Assembly: GCA_016794925.1 (NCBI GenBank)
Contig: JAEUIW010000002.1
Location: 289,174-353,173 of the forward strand
Direction: 5' to 3'
DNA length: 64,000 nt
From: Phycisphaerae bacterium
GTDB taxonomy: Bacteria; Planctomycetota; Phycisphaerae; Phycisphaerales; UBA1924
The notes beneath the pieces are model-generated. The model saw only the letters and a list, made by a program, of their open reading frames with translations, ran no database searches and was not told the origin of the DNA. The position numbers were made by a program, and so were the translations under genes. This document shows, in pieces, positions 33,675 to 42,531 of this stretch (positions within the stretch are counted from its first letter, which is position 1; the number at the start of each line of letters is the position of its first letter).

Positions 33675-33956
33675 TCAGAACATGTCGATCGCATCGTCCT
33701 TGTGCAGACGCACGATCGCCTGCTTGACTGGTGAACGGGCCACCCAGCCGTATTTCAGGCGACGACGCCCCCCTTTGCTCGTCTTGGTCGTGACTTTTTC
33801 CACACGGACCTTGAACAGCTCCTGCACCGCCCGGCGCACATCGTCCTTGGACGCCCGCGGATCGACCTGGAACGTGTAGTGCTTGAGCTCGTTCATTGCG
33901 AACGTGCTCTTCTCCGTCAGCACCGGCTTCTTGATGACGTCGTGGGACGCGAGCAT
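33675..33956 (-). CDS. rplW: 50S ribosomal protein L23
   Basis: 93 residues. VIKKPVLTEKSTFAMNE, YTFQVDPRASKDDVRRAV and LKYGWVARSPVKQAIVRL. Forms part of the exit-tunnel docking site. The ATG at 33956 shares one base with the rplD stop (TGATG), so translation is probably coupled. Confidence 0.96.
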   Translation of the reverse strand: MLASHDVIKKPVLTEKSTFAMNELKHYTFQVDPRASKDDVRRAVQELFKVRVEKVTTKTSKGGRRRLKYGWVARSPVKQAIVRLHKDDAIDMF

Positions 33957-34642
33957 CACTTGATCTCCGTCTTGGCGCGGCCCCGTGGGCTGATCTTGGC
34001 GTCCTTGCCCGTCTGCGACCAGGGGCCCTGGAGCCACGCCTCAAGGTCCGACTTTGCGATGATCAGGTAGCGGTGGTTGAGCAGGTCGAAGCAATTGAGC
34101 TGCCCCGGCTGGCAGAGCGTCACGTCACCGAGATTGGCCGCGGCCTTGCGGCTGTTGACAGCGACTGACGGAAGCGCCACCAGCGCGGTGCGGTCGATCT
34201 TCAGCGCGCCGAGGAGCGTCACGAACTCCTTCGTCTTGGGTGAGCCGAGTTCGAGCGAATCAACAACGCGGACCTCGTTGTCCACCAGCTTGGCGAGCAA
34301 GGCGTTCCGGTTGGCCTTGCGGCGCATCTTCTTGGGCATGTCCAAGCGGTAGTCCTCACGGACCCGCTTCTTGGAATGACCGTGGCCGCCGCCCTTCATC
34401 AAGTTCGCCTTGCGGTCGCCGTGGCGAGCGTTGCCTGTGCCCTTCTGGCGATACAGCTTGCGGGTCGAACCCTCGACCTCGGTTCGGTTTTTCGTGCGAG
34501 AAGAGCCCTGGCGCTGCCCCGCGTGGTAGCGGACGTACGCCTGCTTCAGCAGCGACGCGTTCACGCTCCCGCCGAGCGCCGCCTCGTCGATGGTGAGCGA
34601 GCCCACCTCAACGCCCTTCTGATTCAAGACGGGGACAACCAT
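33956..34642 (-). CDS. rplD: 50S ribosomal protein L4
   Basis: 228 residues. The extended loop reads [20 protein letters not shown] then [20 protein letters not shown], with the globular part ending [15 protein letters not shown]. In E. coli L4 also represses the S10 operon. The ATG at 34642 has a GAGGAAAG site. An unusually long 291-nt spacer precedes it. Confidence 0.96.
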   Translation of the reverse strand: MVVPVLNQKGVEVGSLTIDEAALGGSVNASLLKQAYVRYHAGQRQGSSRTKNRTEVEGSTRKLYRQKGTGNARHGDRKANLMKGGGHGHSKKRVREDYRLDMPKKMRRKANRNALLAKLVDNEVRVVDSLELGSPKTKEFVTLLGALKIDRTALVALPSVAVNSRKAAANLGDVTLCQPGQLNCFDLLNHRYLIIAKSDLEAWLQGPWSQTGKDAKISPRGRAKTEIK

Positions 34643-34933
34643 GTGTCTTTCCTCGTCCGACGCCTTCGCCGGACCGGGACCATCCCGATCCGGTTCGATC
34701 CGCTGCGTGTGCCGCAACGGATCCGCTTCGCCTCGCCGGCACAACCGCGATCACTGATGGCGGCGGCACGGCACTGACTCGGCATTCGCCGACGGGCTCA
34801 CACGCCCGATCGGCAGTCAAACTTGTGTGCGCCCGGCGGTTTCCGCCGCTCCCTCGATCTCTGGACCATCGGGACCTTCCGGGCCGTCCGACCTCCCCGC
34901 TGGGACGCCGGAACGGAACATCGCCGCTCGCTC
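34643..34933 (-). promoter_or_regulatory. Long structured spacer before rplD
   Basis: 291 nt separate rplC from rplD, while most neighbours in the cluster are 1-60 nt apart. No coding frame looks real here. On the minus strand there is a 10-bp hairpin GATCCGTTGC/GCAGCGGATC (34697-34723, one G-U pair) and a GGCGG-AAA-CCGCC hairpin near 34840. It is a candidate for an internal promoter or an autoregulatory leader bound by L4. Confidence 0.4.
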
Positions 34934-35620
34934 CTATTTCTTGCCCCCCAGCTTACGTGCTTTGGACCGATTCAATCGCACGGCACCCCGGACCATCACC
35001 ACGCCACGGTTGGCGCCGGGAACGGCCCCTTTCACCAGCATGAGCCCGTTTTCCGCATCGATCCGAACCACATCGAGCGACCGGACCGTAACCCGTTCGT
35101 CGCCCATGCGGCCCGCCATGCGCTTGCCCTTCTTCAGGCCGCCGCCATAGCCGCGGTTCGAGCACAGACCGCCGATCGAGCCGGGCGAACGGTGCTTCCG
35201 CTCAGTCCCGTGACTGGCGAACATGCCCTTGAAGTGATAGCGCTTCATGACACCCTGGAAACCCTTCCCCTTGCTCGTGCCAATGACATCGACGTACGTC
35301 GCGCCCTCAAAGTCCTTGACCGTTAGCTCCTGACCGAGCGTGAACTTCGCGGCCTCCTCGGGCGACACACGGAACTCACGGTGGTGACGCCGGGGTGAAC
35401 TTCCCGCCTTGGCATCGTGCCCGATCAGCGGGATCGACGAGTTGCGGGCCTTCACCTCGCCGAAACCGATCTGAACCGCCGAGTAACCGTCTTTCTCCGA
35501 GTCACGGATCTGCGTCACGACGCACGGTCCCAAACGCAGAACCGTGACCGGCACGCTCGCGCCATCGGACGTGAAGGTCCGCGTCATCCCGATCTTCGTT
35601 CCCAGCAGCGACACGCCCAT
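34934..35620 (-). CDS. rplC: 50S ribosomal protein L3
   Basis: 228 residues. MGVSLLGTKIGMTRTF, DVIGTSKGKGFQGVMKR and GSIGGLCSNRGYGGGLKKGK with KRMAGRMGDERVTV. Binds near the 3' end of 23S rRNA. It follows rpsJ by 21 nt. Confidence 0.97.
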   Translation of the reverse strand: MGVSLLGTKIGMTRTFTSDGASVPVTVLRLGPCVVTQIRDSEKDGYSAVQIGFGEVKARNSSIPLIGHDAKAGSSPRRHHREFRVSPEEAAKFTLGQELTVKDFEGATYVDVIGTSKGKGFQGVMKRYHFKGMFASHGTERKHRSPGSIGGLCSNRGYGGGLKKGKRMAGRMGDERVTVRSLDVVRIDAENGLMLVKGAVPGANRGVVMVRGAVRLNRSKARKLGGKK

Positions 35621-35641
35621 GGCTCTTCCTATTCCCTTCGG

Positions 35642-35950
35642 TCAGGCCTTGATCTTGATGAACACGCCCGCCGGAACGACAAGACGGTTGAGCGCCTCAA
35701 CCGTCCTGCTGTTGGCTTCCAGAATTTCGATCACGCGCTTGTGCGTGCGGATCTCGAACTGCTCCCGGCTCTTCTTGTCGATGAACGGGCTGCGGAGCAC
35801 GGTGTAGCGCTCGACGCGCGTGGGCAGCGGGATGGGCCCGGCGACCTTGGCGTTGGTGCGCTTCGCGTTGTCGACGATGTCCTTCGCCGACGAATCGAGC
35901 GCCACGTGGTCGTATGCCTCCATCCGAATTCGAATCTTCCCGCCCGTCAT
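35642..35950 (-). CDS. rpsJ: 30S ribosomal protein S10
   Basis: 102 residues. [38 protein letters not shown] and [15 protein letters not shown]. First gene of the S10 cluster here; rpsL, rpsG, fusA and tuf are not upstream, so the str genes are elsewhere. The ATG at 35950 fits the family N-terminus. Confidence 0.97.
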   Translation of the reverse strand: MTGGKIRIRMEAYDHVALDSSAKDIVDNAKRTNAKVAGPIPLPTRVERYTVLRSPFIDKKSREQFEIRTHKRVIEILEANSRTVEALNRLVVPAGVFIKIKA

Positions 35951-36288
35951 CGTGTGCTCCGAATCACCGGCGTGCCTCCGAACCGATCCGAACCCACCCA
36001 CTCTCGCGACGGCCACGCGCCGCCGAACGATCTCGCCGCGTCCCCACCCGCGACACCACCACGAGCCTCCCGGTCACCAGACCGGACGCCCGAGCATTGC
36101 CGTCTCCCTACGGCGTGCCGTCGCGGACAGAAAAAACTCCGGCCACACCCCACCCGCGACGGTCAGGGTCGAGAGTATACCCACCACCCTCGCGGCGGGC
36201 GAATCAAGTCCATCGGTTTCACTTTCGTGCGCGCGACGGACCGATTCTCTCGGGGCAAACGGTGGATACCTTTGCGTTGGGAGCACCA
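35951..36288. promoter_or_regulatory. Divergent intergenic region before the S10 cluster
   Basis: 338 nt without a supportable gene, between rpsJ (leftward) and the 541-residue protein gene (rightward). On the minus strand TATACT (36174-36179) would be a good -10 box, giving an S10 leader of about 220 nt, but no matching -35 box sits at the right distance. Long open frames here are GC-driven shadows. Confidence 0.35.
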
Positions 36289-37914
36289 ATGACCCAGACC
36301 CTGCACGCACGCACTCCCCGCGAACATCGCCAATGCCTGTTCGCCCTGATCATGGGCGCGACGTACCTGATCGCGCACGTTGGCGCGTCTGAACCACCGG
36401 AATTTCGAAGTTCGAAACCCCCCATTACAGAGGGGCCACGCCCGTCCGCCCCTCATCACGCTGATCCGGCGGCCGTGGAACTGGCGACCGAGCCGTTCAC
36501 GCTGATCGGCATCGGCATGTCGGTGTACTTGCCGCGCGGCGCCACCGCCAACGCGAATCACGTCGGGGGAAGAACCACGGTTGAGATCACGCCCCCCGAC
36601 AGCGCGTGGGTCATCCGAATTCAGACTCCCAAGACGACGAATCCGGACGTGACCATCGAAGCGGCCGCCAACAAGATGATCCAGGACACACTCCAGACCG
36701 CTGATTCCATTGCCAAACCACAGCGCACGAACAAGGCGCTCTGGGACGCCGCGGAAGCCGATGCCGACAAAGTGTTCGGCCGCCTGGGTCGGCTTCTCGA
36801 CCGTGCGGACAAGCTCGAAATCAACGGGGCCCCAGCGGAACGGTTCTACTGCGAACTCGTCCGACCCGAGGGACCTCGCGTGATCCAGGGGTACACCATC
36901 TTCAAGCCCTCCGCTACGCAGTTCGTGGTGTTCGAGCTGATCACGAGCGAAACCTCCTTTGGCGCCGCGCGGCGCACGTACGAAACCTCGGTCGCCACCG
37001 CGAACTTCGCCGACCCGCAGCGTCTGGCAGAAACACGACGCGCGGCGGTGGGCGCGGGCCTGAGCCTGTTCGCATCGCTGAGCGAAGCGGAGTACACGGC
37101 GGCGATGCATGCCGAACAACGGTGGTACCGGCTCTTCAAGCCCGCGCCGACCGGCGCCCCCAACGACGCCTCGGAGATTGGGTATCGAAGCGTTCGTTTC
37201 TGGCGTGGGAATCGTGGAGAAATCAACGCCGCGCCCAGCGCCAAGCCCACCGCCGCCGAAGAGCAGGACGGGCTTCTGGTGCGCGTGACGGCCCGCGTGA
37301 TGGGTGGAAACACGCTGTACGACACGATGGCGACGTATTTCATGTCGCCCGATCGTGCCGAGGAGGCGTGGTCCGTCGACACTGAAATCCAGGCGATGAA
37401 CGCGGACCCGAGGAAGTCGGGGAGATTCTCCGAAACAGGCGCACGGACGGATCGATCGATGAGCGTGCTGATCTCGCAGTCGGGCACGCCCGCCGAGCCC
37501 GCCTTCCGCCCGCTCATCGAGGGGGACGGTTATATCAACCAGTTCGAGACATTCCTGCTCCCACGGTTGCTGGTACGCTCCCGAGTCGAAACCGAATTCG
37601 GGTTCTACGCCTATCAGAGCTCCGAACGAGCCATCAGCCTGCGCAGGGACGTCCTTTCACGCGATCCCGCAGCGCCCGGAGCGGTGACCATCCTGACGAG
37701 CTTCAAGGAAGGCGCCGCGCCGCAGCGCTCGCTCTATCGCGAGAACGGCGATCTCATCCGAACGTCGCTGCCCGAGGGGATCGTCTGGGAACCGATTTCG
37801 CTCGAGGAGCTGAAGCGACTCTGGCGCTCCAAGGACCTTCCCGAGCCCGATGCGCCATTCGTGCAGTCGGGCAGCACGGCGGCGCCTTCAAAGCCCCCGG
37901 CCCGAAGCCGGTGA
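36289..37914 (+). CDS. Uncharacterised exported protein
   Basis: A 541-residue protein starting at ATG 36289, with GGAG 5 nt upstream. Residues about 15-33 form a hydrophobic signal or anchor (LFALIMGATYLIAHVGAS), followed by a Pro-rich linker. A region near 70-240 (IGMSVYLPRGATA, then FVVFELITSETSFGAARRTY) resembles the single-domain lipid- or ligand-binding PsbP/DcrB-like folds, but only loosely. The rest has no recognised domain. The C-terminus is Pro/Ser-rich. It is 79 nt upstream of ruvB on the same strand. Function unknown. Confidence 0.7.
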   Translation: MTQTLHARTPREHRQCLFALIMGATYLIAHVGASEPPEFRSSKPPITEGPRPSAPHHADPAAVELATEPFTLIGIGMSVYLPRGATANANHVGGRTTVEITPPDSAWVIRIQTPKTTNPDVTIEAAANKMIQDTLQTADSIAKPQRTNKALWDAAEADADKVFGRLGRLLDRADKLEINGAPAERFYCELVRPEGPRVIQGYTIFKPSATQFVVFELITSETSFGAARRTYETSVATANFADPQRLAETRRAAVGAGLSLFASLSEAEYTAAMHAEQRWYRLFKPAPTGAPNDASEIGYRSVRFWRGNRGEINAAPSAKPTAAEEQDGLLVRVTARVMGGNTLYDTMATYFMSPDRAEEAWSVDTEIQAMNADPRKSGRFSETGARTDRSMSVLISQSGTPAEPAFRPLIEGDGYINQFETFLLPRLLVRSRVETEFGFYAYQSSERAISLRRDVLSRDPAAPGAVTILTSFKEGAAPQRSLYRENGDLIRTSLPEGIVWEPISLEELKRLWRSKDLPEPDAPFVQSGSTAAPSKPPARSR

Positions 37915-37993
37915 CACTCACGGACCGCCGGGCACGTTCGCCGCGGTACCACCGATTCCCGTTCCTTGTCGCGCAATGCGTCTAGAGTGCCCT

Positions 37994-39028
37994 ATGGCCA
38001 TCGAGCGCCTTGTCTCAGCCGAAACCGAGACCGAAGCCGACCGCCCACAGGGCGCGCTCCGCCCCGCGCGGATGTCGGAGTTCATCGGCCAGACGGAGCT
38101 GATCGAGCGCCTCAGCATCACCCTGAAAGCAGTCAAGCAGCGCGGTGAGCCGATGGAGCACGTCCTTCTGCACGGCCCCCCCGGACTTGGAAAAACGACG
38201 CTGGCACACGTGATCGCGGCGGAAATGGGAACCAAAGTCGCCCTGACGAGTGGCCCCGCGCTCACCCGCGGTACGGATCTGGTGTCGGCGCTGACGCGCC
38301 TGGAACCTGGTGACATTCTCTTTATCGATGAGATCCACCGCCTCCCGGTCGCGGTTGAGGAATTCATCTATCCGGCCTTGGAGGACTGCCGGGTTGACGT
38401 GCCGGTCGACTCTGGCGTCCATGCGCGAACGGTGCAGATCTCGCTCAAACCCTTCACGCTGATCGGAGCGACGACGAGAGCGGGCCTGTTGTCGTCCCCG
38501 CTCCGGTCACGTTTCGGGCTGGTGCAACACATGCGGTACTACAACCCCGACGAGCTGCTGGCGATCCTGGAGCGATCGGCCCGGTTGCTCGGGGTCGAGT
38601 GCGGCGAGGGGGCGTTAGTAACCATCGCCTCGCGTTCGCGCGGCACGCCGCGGGTCGCCAACCGGTTGCTCCGCCGCGTGCGCGACTTTGCCCAGATACG
38701 TGCCGCGGGCAAGGTCACGCGCGGCGTCGCGGACGAAGCGCTGACGTTCGAAGGGATCGACGCACGCGGGCTCGATGAATTGGACCGGGCGTACCTGCGG
38801 GCAATTGGCAACGTGTACTCCGGAGGACCGGTCGGGCTGGAGGCGATCGCCGCGACCATGAACGAGGACGCCGGCACCCTGGAGGATGTCGTGGAGCCGT
38901 TCCTTTTGCAGAACGGATTCGTCGCCCGCACGCGACGCGGCCGGATGCTCACCCGGATCGCTGCCGACCACCTCGGACTCCGGCTGAGCCTTCCGGATGA
39001 GGTTGATGCGGACCTCTTTTCGGAATAA
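37994..39028 (+). CDS. ruvB: Holliday junction branch-migration ATPase RuvB
   Basis: 344 residues. Walker A GPPGLGKT near residue 62, Walker B ILFIDEIHRL, sensor block LIGATTRAGLLSSPLRSRFG and the C-terminal winged helix (FLLQNGFVARTRRGRM). It drives branch migration with RuvA; ruvA and ruvC are not adjacent. ATG 37994 is preferred; an in-frame ATG at 37976 is possible. Confidence 0.97.
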   Translation: MAIERLVSAETETEADRPQGALRPARMSEFIGQTELIERLSITLKAVKQRGEPMEHVLLHGPPGLGKTTLAHVIAAEMGTKVALTSGPALTRGTDLVSALTRLEPGDILFIDEIHRLPVAVEEFIYPALEDCRVDVPVDSGVHARTVQISLKPFTLIGATTRAGLLSSPLRSRFGLVQHMRYYNPDELLAILERSARLLGVECGEGALVTIASRSRGTPRVANRLLRRVRDFAQIRAAGKVTRGVADEALTFEGIDARGLDELDRAYLRAIGNVYSGGPVGLEAIAATMNEDAGTLEDVVEPFLLQNGFVARTRRGRMLTRIAADHLGLRLSLPDEVDADLFSE

Positions 39029-39030
39029 GG

Positions 39031-39330
39031 CTAAGAGCCAGCTGGCGTCTCAGAATCGGGCTTTTCAGACAACAGCAGCTCGCGCCAGACTTGGGCGATG
39101 TGCCGCATCCGAACACCGAAGGTGCCGCTCTCGGCACGTTGCGCCATGATCTCGATGTCCTCACGCGTGAAGGTCCAGTTCAGTCCGCCATGCCCCGGGC
39201 CTGACACCCGCGCGGCCTTCCGCAGCGTGTCGAATGCCTTGGGTGAGATTCCCGCGATCTCAATGAGCTCAGCCTTGGTGTGGCCTACCCCTACGCCGGC
39301 ATCCCGACGGCCTTCTTGACCGCGCCTCAT
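39031..39330 (-). CDS. Small hypothetical protein, possible HTH
   Basis: A 99-residue basic protein whose stop is 2 nt from the ruvB stop. Residues about 17-60 (HTKAELIEIAGISPKAFDTL, then WTFTREDIEIM) could form a MerR-like helix-turn-helix with a following wing. No family recognised. The start may be ATG 39330 or a later GTG. An upstream 63-codon frame overlaps its ATG by 4 nt, but I could not support it as a gene. The 260 nt up to rplS otherwise show nothing. Confidence 0.55.
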   Translation of the reverse strand: MRRGQEGRRDAGVGVGHTKAELIEIAGISPKAFDTLRKAARVSGPGHGGLNWTFTREDIEIMAQRAESGTFGVRMRHIAQVWRELLLSEKPDSETPAGS

Positions 39331-39590
39331 CGTCGGATCGCGACGATCGCCGCGCCCTCAGATTGTCGCCCCCGAAAACCGGTCCGATGAGGGTGCCGGC
39401 CAAACGGCAATCCACTCGGCAAACCCGCGTCTTCGGCTGGCACGCGACGCGACACCGCGACGGCAAAGTTGATCGACGCCGACGCGAGCATGGGATCAAC
39501 CCTTCCTGCACGACGCACGCACGGCCGCGGCTTGGACCGATCTCGCGCAAGCTCCGTGGTTCAAGTCGCAGCGAACGAAGGCGCCGATGA

Positions 39591-40037
39591 TCACTTCTTC
39601 TTGGCGTCGCCCTTGGATTCGCCCGACGACGCGGGAACCGGCGACGGCATCTCACCGATCGGGAGGCCCGCCACGTGCTTCATGCCGCGGCGGCGATCCC
39701 GCAGGCGTCGGGACTTGCCCGCGCGATCGCGAAGATAATACAGCTTGGCGCGACGCGCATCGCCCCGGCGAACCACATCAATCTGCGCGACCTTGGGCGA
39801 CAGCAGCGGAAAAATCCGCTCGACGCCGTGGTCCTCGACCACGCGTCGCACCGTGATCATCTCGCTCACGCCCCGCCCGGCGCGACCGATGAGCACACCC
39901 TGAAAAACCTGGATGCGCTCCTTCTGGCCCTCGATGATCCGGCAGTGAACACTGACCGTGTCGCCGACGTCCATGCGGGGAACGTCGGTGCGTGAAAAAT
40001 TGACGTTCACGGACTCGATGACCTGCTGATTACCCAT
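39591..40037 (-). CDS. rplS: 50S ribosomal protein L19
   Basis: 148 residues with a Ser/Pro/Lys-rich C-terminal extension of about 30. Core: FRVGDTV-like region read as MDVGDTVSVHCRIIEGQKER, then FQGVLIGRAGRGVSEMITVR and RRGDARRAKLYYLRDRAGK. It lies at the interface of the two subunits. 190 nt separate it from trmD. Confidence 0.95.
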   Translation of the reverse strand: MGNQQVIESVNVNFSRTDVPRMDVGDTVSVHCRIIEGQKERIQVFQGVLIGRAGRGVSEMITVRRVVEDHGVERIFPLLSPKVAQIDVVRRGDARRAKLYYLRDRAGKSRRLRDRRRGMKHVAGLPIGEMPSPVPASSGESKGDAKKK

Positions 40038-40227
40038 GTTGCACCGTGCCTTGATCTGGAGCGCCCGAGGAGCCGGTCGGAATCCGGACGGTCTCGGCCG
40101 CTCGGAACCCCCATTGGTGGGCGGAGACTATAGATCCAAATCCGACGCAATCCAAGTGGCAAGGGGTGCGACCAAACCAACGCACCGCGGACTCGGCGCA
40201 CCACTACCTTCATCTCCCCCACTCCCA

Positions 40228-40947
40228 TCAGGGGTTCAGGAGATCGGGGCGCCGCTCCCGAGTTCGCGCACGCCTTTGATCCAACCGCCAACGGGCGATC
40301 TCGCCGTGGTCTCCGGAAAGGAGCACTCCCGGAACCGCCATGCCCATCCATTCCCGCGGCTTGGTGTAATGCGGGCAGTCGAGCAGGCGAATCGACTCGC
40401 CGGGCAACATCGAGAAACTGTCCTCGGACGCCGACCCCTCGTGCCCGAGCGCACCCGGGAGCAAGCGGATAACCGCATCCATCAGCACCAACGCCGCGGC
40501 TTCGCCACCCGAGAGGACGTAGTCGCCGATGCTCACCTCCTGCGGTTTGAGGCGTTCGACGACACGCTCGTCAATCCCCTCGTAGTGCCCGGCGATCAGC
40601 AGCAAGCGCGGCTTGATCGCGAGCTCTTCGACGAGGCCCTGCCGCAGCGGTCGGCCCTGCGGAGTGAGCAGGATCCGAGTCGCGGGCCGGGGATCGATCG
40701 CTTCGACTGCGTGAACCGCCTCCCAGACCGGCTGGCAGGTCATGACCATACCGGGGCCCCCGCCGAAAGGGCGGTCGTCCGTCTTCTGATGCTTGTCACG
40801 CGTGTGGTCGCGCAGATTGAATGCCCGCCATTCGACCAGTCCGGCCCTGCGCGCACGCGCCGGGATGCTGGCCCCGAGGAACGCCGGGGGATCCGCCGAA
40901 AACACCTCGGGAAACGTCGTCAGAATGTCGATGCGGAGCGGCGTCAT
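40228..40947 (-). CDS. trmD: tRNA (guanine-N1-)-methyltransferase
   Basis: 239 residues. It methylates G37 next to the anticodon to prevent frameshifting. Knot-fold marks: DDRPFGGGPGMVM, LLLIAGHYEGIDERV and SIGDYVLSGGEAAALVL. Start ATG 40947. It sits downstream of rpsP but past a terminator, and rimM, commonly between them, is absent. Confidence 0.97.
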   Translation of the reverse strand: MTPLRIDILTTFPEVFSADPPAFLGASIPARARRAGLVEWRAFNLRDHTRDKHQKTDDRPFGGGPGMVMTCQPVWEAVHAVEAIDPRPATRILLTPQGRPLRQGLVEELAIKPRLLLIAGHYEGIDERVVERLKPQEVSIGDYVLSGGEAAALVLMDAVIRLLPGALGHEGSASEDSFSMLPGESIRLLDCPHYTKPREWMGMAVPGVLLSGDHGEIARWRLDQRRARTRERRPDLLNP

Positions 40948-40965
40948 GCGATCCTGATGGACCCC

Positions 40966-41005
40966 AAAAAAGAACGAAGCCCGCCCAACGTACGAGCGAG
41001 CTTCG
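40966..41005 (-). terminator. Intrinsic terminator between rpsP and trmD
   Basis: On the minus strand a 12-bp stem CGAAGCTCGCTC/GGGCGGGCTTCG (two G-U pairs) with a 7-nt loop is followed by TTCTTTTTT. It lies 17 nt after the rpsP stop and 19 nt before trmD, so it should cut trmD expression relative to rpsP. Confidence 0.75.
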
Positions 41006-41022
41006 AATCAGTACCCGTGGAA

Positions 41023-41373
41023 TCAGGATTTCTTCTCTTCCTTCTTGGCGCCGCTGGCTGCCGCGGCCGCCCGTTCGGCCGTCTTCTTCTTGGACTCGAT
41101 CCGCTTGGCATGGAGAGCCTTGACCTTGTCCACGTTGACCAAGTTCCGATCAGCAAGAAAATTGCGCACGGTGTCGCTCGGCTGCGCACCCTTGCTCAAC
41201 CAGTACTTGATGCGTTCCTCGTTGAGCTTGACATTGTCGCTCTTGGCCATGGGGTCGTACCAGCCCAGTGGCTCAATCACGCTCCCGTCCCGCTTTGTCC
41301 GGCTGTCGATCAAATTGATTCGGAAGAACGGGCGGTGAGGCTTCCCAATGCGGGACATGCGGATGCGAATCAC
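41023..41373 (-). CDS. rpsP: 30S ribosomal protein S16
   Basis: 116 residues with a Lys/Ala/Glu-rich tail of about 30. Core: IRIRMSRIGKPHRPFFRIN, DGSVIEPLGWYDP, then ERIKYWLSKGAQPSDTV. The GTG at 41373 is chosen because the family begins with a short strand (MVIRIR-like) and GGAG lies 7 nt upstream. Confidence 0.95.
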   Translation of the reverse strand: MIRIRMSRIGKPHRPFFRINLIDSRTKRDGSVIEPLGWYDPMAKSDNVKLNEERIKYWLSKGAQPSDTVRNFLADRNLVNVDKVKALHAKRIESKKKTAERAAAAASGAKKEEKKS

Positions 41374-41461
41374 AGAGAGTCTCCAGTTCGTGCCCACGAC
41401 TGGGTGCTGGGCAGGGGGTGATGGTAGCCCCGGAGACGTGGGTGGCAAACCGGCGCGCTTG

Positions 41462-42409
41462 TCATTTGCCGGGCATGGAGGTGATGCGCACGTCCATGTT
41501 TGGGCCAGGAGGCGCCAACCTGTTCGCATCAACAGCCGCCTTTACCCCGCGCAAAAGCGCAACTTTGACGGCACCGAATCTGGGGGTGTCCGCCCAAATG
41601 TGGATCGTCCAAGTCACCGGGTTGACCGAATCCAGCACGACATTCGGAGCGGGTTCGCTGAGCGCCCCAGGAGTCGCGCGGCACACCTCCTCCACCACAC
41701 CGCGAAAAATCCCCTCCGCATCATCCAAGCCGATCGTGCCCGCGACCGGAATCGCAACGTCCACCCTTCGCTTCGGGTGCCGAGTCTGGTTCTCAATCAC
41801 TCCGCCGAAGATTGACCCGTTGGGAACGATGATCCGGCGGTTGTCGGGTGTGTCGAGATTGGTCGTGAACATGTCGATGCCGTCCACGACACCGGCCTGA
41901 CCCGCGACAATCACGGAATCGCCGATCTTGAAGGGGCGGAAGACGAGAATCAGCACGCCCGAAGCGAGATTCCCGAGATTGCCCTGAAGTGCCAAGCCCA
42001 CAGCGAGTCCCGCGGCTCCGAACACCGCCGCGAAACTGGTCGTGTTGACCCCGAACGTGCCCAGGCACGCGACAACCGCGAACGCGAGGATGCTCCATTT
42101 CGAGAGGTTCGCGAAGAACTTCGAGAGCGTCAGATCGAAGTGGGCACGCAGCAGCGCATTGAGGATCAGCCGACGAGCCCACCCGGCCAGCACCCACGCC
42201 GCGAGCATCATCAGGAGTGCGGCGACGATCCCCGGCCCTTTTTCGAGCGCCCAGTCCCGAAGATGGTGATAGAGAGTGGTCGCGGTATCGACCGGCCGGG
42301 CGATCGCCGCGACAACATCCGCGGCCGCTGGAGTTGAAGTCGCCGAGGAGGCGCCGGACAGTGGTGGTGCGGTTCCGAGCATGAATGAACCCATGGGTGC
42401 GACCGCCAT
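41462..42409 (-). CDS. Small-conductance mechanosensitive channel (MscS family)
   Basis: About 315 residues. Three membrane segments lie near 60-80, 100-122 and 128-150. The pore helix reads AAVFGAAGLAVGLALQGNLG, then NLASGVLILVFRPFKIGDSV and the beta domain (VVDGIDMFTTNLDTPDNRRI, VPNGSIFGGVIENQT). It opens under membrane tension to release solutes. The start is uncertain: ATG 42409 is used here, with an in-frame TTG at 42436 and ATG at 42394. Confidence 0.92.
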   Translation of the reverse strand: MAVAPMGSFMLGTAPPLSGASSATSTPAAADVVAAIARPVDTATTLYHHLRDWALEKGPGIVAALLMMLAAWVLAGWARRLILNALLRAHFDLTLSKFFANLSKWSILAFAVVACLGTFGVNTTSFAAVFGAAGLAVGLALQGNLGNLASGVLILVFRPFKIGDSVIVAGQAGVVDGIDMFTTNLDTPDNRRIIVPNGSIFGGVIENQTRHPKRRVDVAIPVAGTIGLDDAEGIFRGVVEEVCRATPGALSEPAPNVVLDSVNPVTWTIHIWADTPRFGAVKVALLRGVKAAVDANRLAPPGPNMDVRITSMPGK

Positions 42410-42531
42410 TCCTGGCACGATGGAGTTGAAGAGCAAAGGCTAGGAACGGTCCAAGGGTCGCCCGAAACGGGCAGATTTCTGAACTTTCAATTCATCTCGA
42501 AAATCGGACCCGGCCCGTCTAGAGTCCGGCG

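Noticed and set aside
39327..39518. A 63-codon minus-strand frame whose stop overlaps the start of the 39031-39330 gene (ATGA).
   Set aside because: No recognisable motif, weaker third-position GC than nearby genes, and no ribosome site; overlap alone is not enough.
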